Positions 60,112 to 64,000 of a stretch of 64,000 bases of DNA are shown here, in pieces. The stretch is from JANRLJ01 sp033762735 (GTDB lineage Bacteria; Chloroflexota; Anaerolineae; Aggregatilineales; Phototrophicaceae). A program made the translations under genes and the position numbers. The notes under the pieces are model-generated. The model was not told where the DNA came from and ran no database searches. It worked only from the letters and a program-made list of their open reading frames with translations. Each line of letters opens with the position of its first letter. The first letter of the stretch is position 1. The stretch is taken from contig JANRLJ010000174.1 in the NCBI GenBank assembly GCA_033762735.1, positions 1 to 64,000 on the forward strand. The letters run 5' to 3'.

Positions 60112-60137
60112 TAGAGGCGACCCGCAAGTCGCCCCTA
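60112..60137. repeat. Palindromic intergenic repeat between rpoA and rplQ
   Basis: TAGAGGCGAC, CCGCAA, GTCGCCCCTA: arms TAG.GGCGAC/GTCGCCCCTA with one mismatch. It lies inside an otherwise tight ribosomal operon. Confidence 0.65.
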
Positions 60138-60161
60138 AACGTAACGTCGCCTGAACCGCGT

Positions 60162-61148
60162 CTATTCGCCGGTTTCATCACCAGCGTCGGCGGGCGGCAG
60201 GTAATTCTTTTCACGCAGCTTATCGACCAGTTCATCCAGCGACTTCTCACCGAAGTTGCGAATTGCCAGCATGGCATCCGGCCCGCGATCCAGCATGTCC
60301 AGCACATCACCGATGGTGGTGATACCGGTACGCTTGAGCGAGTTGAAGACGCGCACACTCAGGTCGAGTTCTTCGATCAGCTTTTCGTAGAGGGCCTGAT
60401 TGCTCGACCCGCGCCCGACGATTTCTTCCGGTTCCTTCGGCGTCTCGAAGGGTTCGCGACCCGGTTCGATGCCGCCGACAATCGTCAGATGGCGCATCAG
60501 AATGCGACCGGCTTCCTTGAGCGCTTCTTCCGGACGAATGGTGCCATCCGTCCAGATTTCGAGGATGAGCTTATCGTAATTCGTGCGCTGGCCGACGCGC
60601 GCCCGTTCCACATCGAAGTTCACGCGCCGAATCGGGCTGAAGATCGCATCCACCGGCAGTTCGCCAATCGGCAGACGCCCGCGTTCTTCCGCCGGGCTGT
60701 AGCCGCGCCCTGCGCGCACTTCAAATTCCATTTCCAGATGCGCGTCGCGGTCGTCCACCGTGAACAGGTACAGATCACTGTTGATGATCTCAACTTCCGG
60801 CGGGCAGGTAATGTCCGCCGCTGTGACCGTGCCTTCCCCGCGATGTTCCAGCCGCAGCCGCGCCGATTCCACATCATACAGCTTCAGGCGGAGCTGCTTT
60901 ACCTGAAGGATCAACTGCGTCATGTCCTCCCGCACATTGGGAATGGCGGAAAATTCATGATGCACATCCGAGACGCGAATGCTGGTCACTGCTGCGCCCG
61001 AAAGGGACGACAGCAGCACCCGCCGCAGCGCGTTGCCCAGCGTCATACCAAACCCGCTTTCCAGCGGGCTGATGACGAAGCGGCCATAATTGCGCGTTGT
61101 GGCGTCGCTCTCGACTTTGTGGGGTACTACCATACTGTTCGTAACCAA
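60162..61148 (-). CDS. rpoA: RNA polymerase alpha subunit
   Basis: 328 residues; the assembly platform of RNA polymerase. Residues ~1-235 are the N-terminal domain with FVISPLESGFGMTLGNALRR and VLLSSLSGAAVTSIRV; the C-terminal domain (~250-320) has the UP-element and activator helix VFNSLKRTGITTIGDVLDML. The start is taken as TTG at 61148, seven bases after GGGAGA; an ATG five codons later is the alternative. rpsD is missing between it and rpsK. Confidence 0.96.
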   Translation of the reverse strand: MVTNSMVVPHKVESDATTRNYGRFVISPLESGFGMTLGNALRRVLLSSLSGAAVTSIRVSDVHHEFSAIPNVREDMTQLILQVKQLRLKLYDVESARLRLEHRGEGTVTAADITCPPEVEIINSDLYLFTVDDRDAHLEMEFEVRAGRGYSPAEERGRLPIGELPVDAIFSPIRRVNFDVERARVGQRTNYDKLILEIWTDGTIRPEEALKEAGRILMRHLTIVGGIEPGREPFETPKEPEEIVGRGSSNQALYEKLIEELDLSVRVFNSLKRTGITTIGDVLDMLDRGPDAMLAIRNFGEKSLDELVDKLREKNYLPPADAGDETGE

Positions 61149-61186
61149 GCCCCGTTCTCCCGGTCAACCTGTGACCAATCTATAAT

Positions 61187-61267
61187 AACGTTTTCAAGAA
61201 AACGTCGAAGGTTCGCCCGACCGTTGAACCCAATAGACCGGGCGCACCCAGAAATCTGGGCGAACCC
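61187..61267 (-). ncRNA. Structured leader region ahead of rpoA
   Basis: In the transcript the outer stem GGTTCGCCC/GGGCGAACC (bases 61258-61266 and 61210-61218) encloses a hairpin CCCAGA-TT-TCTGGG. Next comes ACGTTTTC-TT-GAAAACGT at 61188-61205, an 8-bp-arm palindrome. It occupies the rpsK-rpoA gap, where rpsD is often found. A protein-binding or attenuation role is possible; nothing proves it. Confidence 0.4.
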
Positions 61268-61278
61268 AGGGAATAGGC

Positions 61279-61680
61279 CTAAACGCGGCGCTTCTTGGGC
61301 GGGCGTACACCATTGTGCGGGATCGGCGTCACATCTGTGATCGAGCGCACTTTTAAGCCGCTGGATTGAATGGAACGGATCGCGGCTTCGCGGCCTGGCC
61401 CCGGCCCCTTCACGAAGACATCCACTTCCTTCATCCCGTGCGTCTGGGCGGTTTCAGCCGCGGACTGTGCTGCAACACGCGCTGCATAGGGCGTGCTCTT
61501 GCGGCTGCCCTTGAAGCCGGAGGTGCCCGCGCTGGCCCAGGAAACGACGTTGCCGGACTGGTCGGTCATCGACACGATGGTGTTGTTGAACGTCGCGTAG
61601 ATGTGCGCCTGTCCGTAGGGAATATTCTTGACAATCTTCTTGGTGGTACGGCGACCACCCTGTCTCGCTGCTCTTGCCAT
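61279..61680 (-). CDS. rpsK: Small ribosomal subunit protein S11
   Basis: 133 residues. Core AHIYATFNNTIVSMTDQSG and the C-terminal KVRSITDVTPIPHNGVRPPK are unmistakable, with the basic tail KKRRV. Helps form the platform and mRNA exit region of the 30S subunit. GGAGA precedes the ATG. Upstream is a 262-base gap to rpsM that holds a 9-bp hairpin. Confidence 0.97.
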   Translation of the reverse strand: MARAARQGGRRTTKKIVKNIPYGQAHIYATFNNTIVSMTDQSGNVVSWASAGTSGFKGSRKSTPYAARVAAQSAAETAQTHGMKEVDVFVKGPGPGREAAIRSIQSSGLKVRSITDVTPIPHNGVRPPKKRRV

Positions 61681-61761
61681 GCAGGTTCTCCGTAAAATGC
61701 TTTCTGACGTGGGTGCCTCACAAACGTGGTGCCTGCCCGTTGTCTTCGGTTAAGTTAAGCA

Positions 61762-61789
61762 GCGCCCTGTCCAGAAATGTACAGGGCGC
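61762..61789. promoter_or_regulatory. Hairpin between rpsM and rpsK
   Basis: GCGCCCTGT, 10 bases, ACAGGGCGC: perfect 9-bp stem. It could attenuate or protect the transcript. The rest of 61681-61942 shows no gene. Confidence 0.45.
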
Positions 61790-61942
61790 CTGCGTCGTGC
61801 TGTTTGATTCGCTGCCCGCTGGACAAACCGATTGTCCGGGGAGTCTCACTCAAGCGTAGACGGCTGTTACGTGGTTTGCCCTACAAAAAGCATACAGCCG
61901 ATGAAGCGGATGATTACGTGCGCAAAATCCCGCGCCGTACCA

Positions 61943-62329
61943 CTACTTCTTGGTTGCACCGCGACGACGACCACGCCCTGGCACGGTCTTCTTGATCCCC
62001 TTACGGGTACGGGCGTTCGTGCGGGTACGCTGACCACGCAAAGGCAGTTGACGACGATGGCGCAGCCCACGATAGCTGCCGATTTCCTGCAAACGCTTGA
62101 TGTTCTGCAGAATCTGGCGGCGCAGATCACCTTCGACGGTCAATCTGCCGACTTCCTCACGCAGTGTTTGCACCTGGGCTTCGGTCAAATCCTGCACACG
62201 GGTGTCGGGATGAATGCCGACTGCACTCAGAATCTTGTTGCTGGTAGGCCGCCCAATGCCATAAATATAGGTCAGAGCAATTTCGACCCGCTTGTTACGC
62301 GGGAGATCGACACCTTCAATACGCGCCAT
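61943..62329 (-). CDS. rpsM: Small ribosomal subunit protein S13
   Basis: 128 residues. GVDLPRNKRVEIALTYIYGI at the start, SYRGLRHRRQLPLRGQRTRT in the centre and the basic tail KKTVPGRGRRRGATKK place it firmly in the family; it lies at the head of the 30S subunit and contacts tRNA and the 50S. GGAGAG before the ATG. It starts 21 bases after rpmJ. Confidence 0.97.
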   Translation of the reverse strand: MARIEGVDLPRNKRVEIALTYIYGIGRPTSNKILSAVGIHPDTRVQDLTEAQVQTLREEVGRLTVEGDLRRQILQNIKRLQEIGSYRGLRHRRQLPLRGQRTRTNARTRKGIKKTVPGRGRRRGATKK

Positions 62330-62350
62330 TCGTCATCTCTCCGGTGGTGC

Positions 62351-62464
62351 TTAGCCCTGACGCGACTTATGCTTGGGGTTCGAACAAATAATCATCACGC
62401 GACCGTGACGCTTAATCACGCGGCACTTGGGGCAGCGCGGCTTGATAGACGTTGAAACCTTCAT
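62351..62464 (-). CDS. rpmJ: Large ribosomal subunit protein L36
   Basis: A 37-residue protein too short for most gene-length cutoffs: it opens MKVSTSIKPRCPKCRVIKRH and has the zinc ligands C11, C14, C27 and H32 in CPKC, IICSNPKH (the C- form). Ends KSRQG. It is the first gene of the alpha operon here, 39 bases after the -10 box of a strong promoter. Initiation factor gene infA and map, often just upstream, are absent. Confidence 0.93.
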   Translation of the reverse strand: MKVSTSIKPRCPKCRVIKRHGRVMIICSNPKHKSRQG

Positions 62465-62502
62465 TGGTATTTTTCCCGTCGGTGATTTTACACAGAACCA
62501 CC

Positions 62503-62531
62503 ATCATATCATTTTGGTAAATTGTTGTCTA
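62503..62531 (-). promoter_or_regulatory. Promoter of the ribosomal (alpha) operon
   Basis: On the minus strand TAGACA, 17 bases, TATGAT, the best-spaced strong promoter in the region. Confidence 0.65.
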
Positions 62532-62565
62532 CCCCTGTATTGTCGAATTCGTATTGCTGGAAACG

Positions 62566-62594
62566 TTGCTAATCCGGCTGTTTGTGCTTAAACT
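62566..62594 (+). promoter_or_regulatory. Promoter of the response-regulator-like gene
   Basis: TTGCTA, 17 bases, TAAACT, 55 bases before the ATG at 62650. It is back-to-back with the alpha-operon promoter. Confidence 0.5.
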
Positions 62595-62649
62595 GGTAGC
62601 ATCATAGAGCAAACAACAACAGCCCGGCGAGTCCTGGGGGCGCATCCGA

Positions 62650-63378
62650 ATGGTTCACAACAACAGCCTGAGCGTCAACTTAAAAGTCCTGCTGATGGAC
62701 ACCGACTTCTATGCACTGATGGCAATCAACGGCTATCTGGCCTATGACCGCCGCACACGGGTTACAGCGAAGGTCGAATCCCCTGATAAGATGTGGGACT
62801 ATCTGCGCCACACCAGGCAGGCCGAACTCCCCGACGTAGTAGTGCTGGATACTGCCCATATCGACACCGCCGCTGTGCTGACGGACACCATTCAACAGCT
62901 TCGGCAGCGCATTCCGCGTGTCCGCGTGATCTGTATCGCACAGGCCGCCCGCCCTGAACTGATCGAAGCGGCCGCCGCAGCGCAGGCCAGCGGCTATCTG
63001 CTCAAGCAGGAAGTCCGCTTGCAAATTGCGGGGGCGATTGTCTATGCCCTGACGCACGACTTCGTGATTACCGAAGGCGTGGGCAAAGCATCCTCGCATC
63101 TGTTCAACACCCGCATCTTCCATGCCTCGCTCCTGCCCGAAAAGCGCGATTATTCCGAACTGACCGACCGCATCCGTGAGGCGATTGAACTGTGCGTGAT
63201 CGAAGGGATGCCCGCTCACCTCGGCGCGGACGAGATGGGAATCAGCCTGCACACGATTCGGGGCTATATTAAAGAAGGCTATCGCATCCTTGAATCTTAC
63301 GACGAAACCGAATATCCCAACGATATGACTCCGCAGGAACGCGCCTTCATGCGCTACACGGCGCTGGCCGACGAATAA
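62650..63378 (+). CDS. Degenerate response regulator with HTH output
   Basis: 242 residues. Residues ~11-125 fold like a receiver (VLLMDTDF, VVVLDTAHID with phosphoacceptor candidate D67, GYLLKQE with K119), but the second acidic pocket residue is replaced by threonine (D17-T-D19) and the switch threonine/serine position is AQ (VICIAQA), so phosphorylation may be lost or altered. Residues ~170-225 hold a helix-turn-helix resembling sigma region 4/LuxR output (HLGADEMGISLHTIRGYIKE). It probably regulates transcription. No kinase lies nearby; the gene diverges from the ribosomal operon, with both promoters in the same 185-base region. Confidence 0.65.
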   Translation: MVHNNSLSVNLKVLLMDTDFYALMAINGYLAYDRRTRVTAKVESPDKMWDYLRHTRQAELPDVVVLDTAHIDTAAVLTDTIQQLRQRIPRVRVICIAQAARPELIEAAAAAQASGYLLKQEVRLQIAGAIVYALTHDFVITEGVGKASSHLFNTRIFHASLLPEKRDYSELTDRIREAIELCVIEGMPAHLGADEMGISLHTIRGYIKEGYRILESYDETEYPNDMTPQERAFMRYTALADE

Positions 63379-63503
63379 GACACGCGAATTTCTTCAGCAG
63401 TTGAGTCGATTAAACATCCGCTTTCGTTTCGGATACGGCAAAAATTTGCTAAACTGAATCGAACGACGGTTAGATTACTTGTTTTTTGAGGTCAACGAAA
63501 CGA

Positions 63504-64000
63504 ATGAAACGTACCATTTTTGAATCCGAACACCAGATGTTCCGCGATGCGTTCAGGCGCTTTGTGGAGAAGGAAATCACCCCCTGCCATGACCAGTGGG
63601 AAAAGGACGGCATCGTCCCGCGTGAAGTCTGGCTCAAGGCCGGGCAGGCTGGCTTTCTGGGTTTTAACGTACCGGAAGTATATGGCGGCGGTGGGGTGAC
63701 GGATTTTCGCTACAACACCATTATCACCGAAGAACTCATCCGGGTTGGTGCCAGCGGTGTTGGCTTCGGGCTGCACAACGACATCAGCATTCCCTATATC
63801 CTCCACTACGGCAGCGAGGAACAGAAGCAGCGCTTCCTGCCCAAGATGGTCAGCGGTGAATGGATTACGGCCATTGCCATGACCGAACCGAACACTGGGA
63901 GTGATCTGGCAGGGGTACGCACCACGGCTATCCGCGAAAACGGGCACTATATTCTGAATGGGCAGAAGACCTTTATCACCAACGGCATCAACAGTGACGT
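63504..64000 (+). CDS. Acyl-CoA dehydrogenase, 5' part
   Basis: The reading frame is open from the ATG at 63504 to the window end, about 165 codons. The N-terminal domain reads FRRFVEKEITPCHDQWEKDG, GFLGFNVPEVYGGGGV and, at the FAD/substrate region, AIAMTEPNTGSDLAGVRTTA with LNGQKTFITNGINSD, typical for acyl-CoA dehydrogenases. They oxidise acyl-CoA and pass electrons to electron-transfer flavoprotein, linking fatty-acid breakdown to the quinone pool. GAGGT 11 bases before the ATG. The remaining ~60 % of the protein, including the catalytic glutamate, lies beyond the window. Confidence 0.93.
   Translation, partial: MKRTIFESEHQMFRDAFRRFVEKEITPCHDQWEKDGIVPREVWLKAGQAGFLGFNVPEVYGGGGVTDFRYNTIITEELIRVGASGVGFGLHNDISIPYILHYGSEEQKQRFLPKMVSGEWITAIAMTEPNTGSDLAGVRTTAIRENGHYILNGQKTFITNGINSD

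Noticed and set aside
1..64000. CRISPR arrays, prophage genes, insertion-sequence transposases
   Set aside because: No regularly spaced repeats, no cas, phage or transposase genes were found on either strand.

Overview
The window is about 60 % GC, gene-dense and bacterial. Gene content and style fit a member of the Chloroflexota, probably an Anaerolineae-like lineage from a metagenome-type genome. The reasons are a 14-subunit complex I in one long cluster, the dnaG-rpoD pair, ribosomal gene order, many short palindromic intergenic repeats, and a CACAGAG-type repeat translated inside a protein. There are lipoprotein-processing and phospholipid genes but no outer-membrane or lipopolysaccharide genes. 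The taxonomic call is inference from protein style only.

Layout. 1-2.3 kb: an ABC exporter after a repeat-rich leader. 2.3-4.4 kb: an orphan Rhs C-terminal tip with a candidate toxin domain, a one-base-overlapping candidate immunity gene, then a second broken Rhs fragment. The two Rhs pieces share a 100-bp stretch about 89 % identical. 4.4-13.2 kb: housekeeping and small genes (bPH protein, pth, phosphoesterase, mfd, YbaK-like deacylase, macrodomain, MarR, FHA). 13.3-17.0 kb: a large membrane glycosyltransferase and small proteins.

17.0-36.0 kb, minus strand: all 14 complex I genes in the order nuoA-B-C-[methyltransferase]-D-E-F-[TPR-like]-[small membrane protein]-G-H-I-J-K-L-M-N. NuoJ carries an inserted domain of roughly 220 residues resembling DUF4397. 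NuoL carries an acidic insert and a histidine-rich loop. NuoH is extended. A palindrome resembling a Rex operator, or an attenuator hairpin, sits between a good promoter and nuoA. A terminator followed by a promoter splits nuoA-I from nuoJ-N. Most intergenic gaps of the cluster hold palindromic repeats.

36.0-46.4 kb: alpha/beta hydrolase, zinc-ribbon Nudix-GNAT fusion, rpoD, dnaG (with a low-GC 3' half), response regulator plus quinone oxidoreductase, and lon. 46.7-57.7 kb: cNMP-binding protein, metallo-beta-lactamase-fold protein, an ABC exporter pair whose permease is fused to a SpoIIM-like domain, lgt, a CDP-alcohol phosphatidyltransferase, tRNA-Pro(CGG), a DUF4139-like protein, mazG and an M28 peptidase. 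57.9-62.5 kb: the alpha operon rpmJ-rpsM-rpsK-rpoA-rplQ-truA-rplM-rpsI, without rpsD. A structured palindromic region lies where rpsD is often found. 62.6-64.0 kb: a degenerate response regulator and the start of an acyl-CoA dehydrogenase running off the window.

How the genes work together: the complex I cluster is the energetic core (NADH to quinone electron transfer with ion pumping). It is accompanied by a quinone oxidoreductase and an acyl-CoA dehydrogenase that could also feed the quinone/electron-transfer pool. The rest is central information processing (rpoD, dnaG, rpoA, mfd, ribosomal proteins) and protein/nucleotide quality control (lon, pth, YbaK-like, MazG, Nudix). The Rhs toxin-immunity island is the clearest accessory module.
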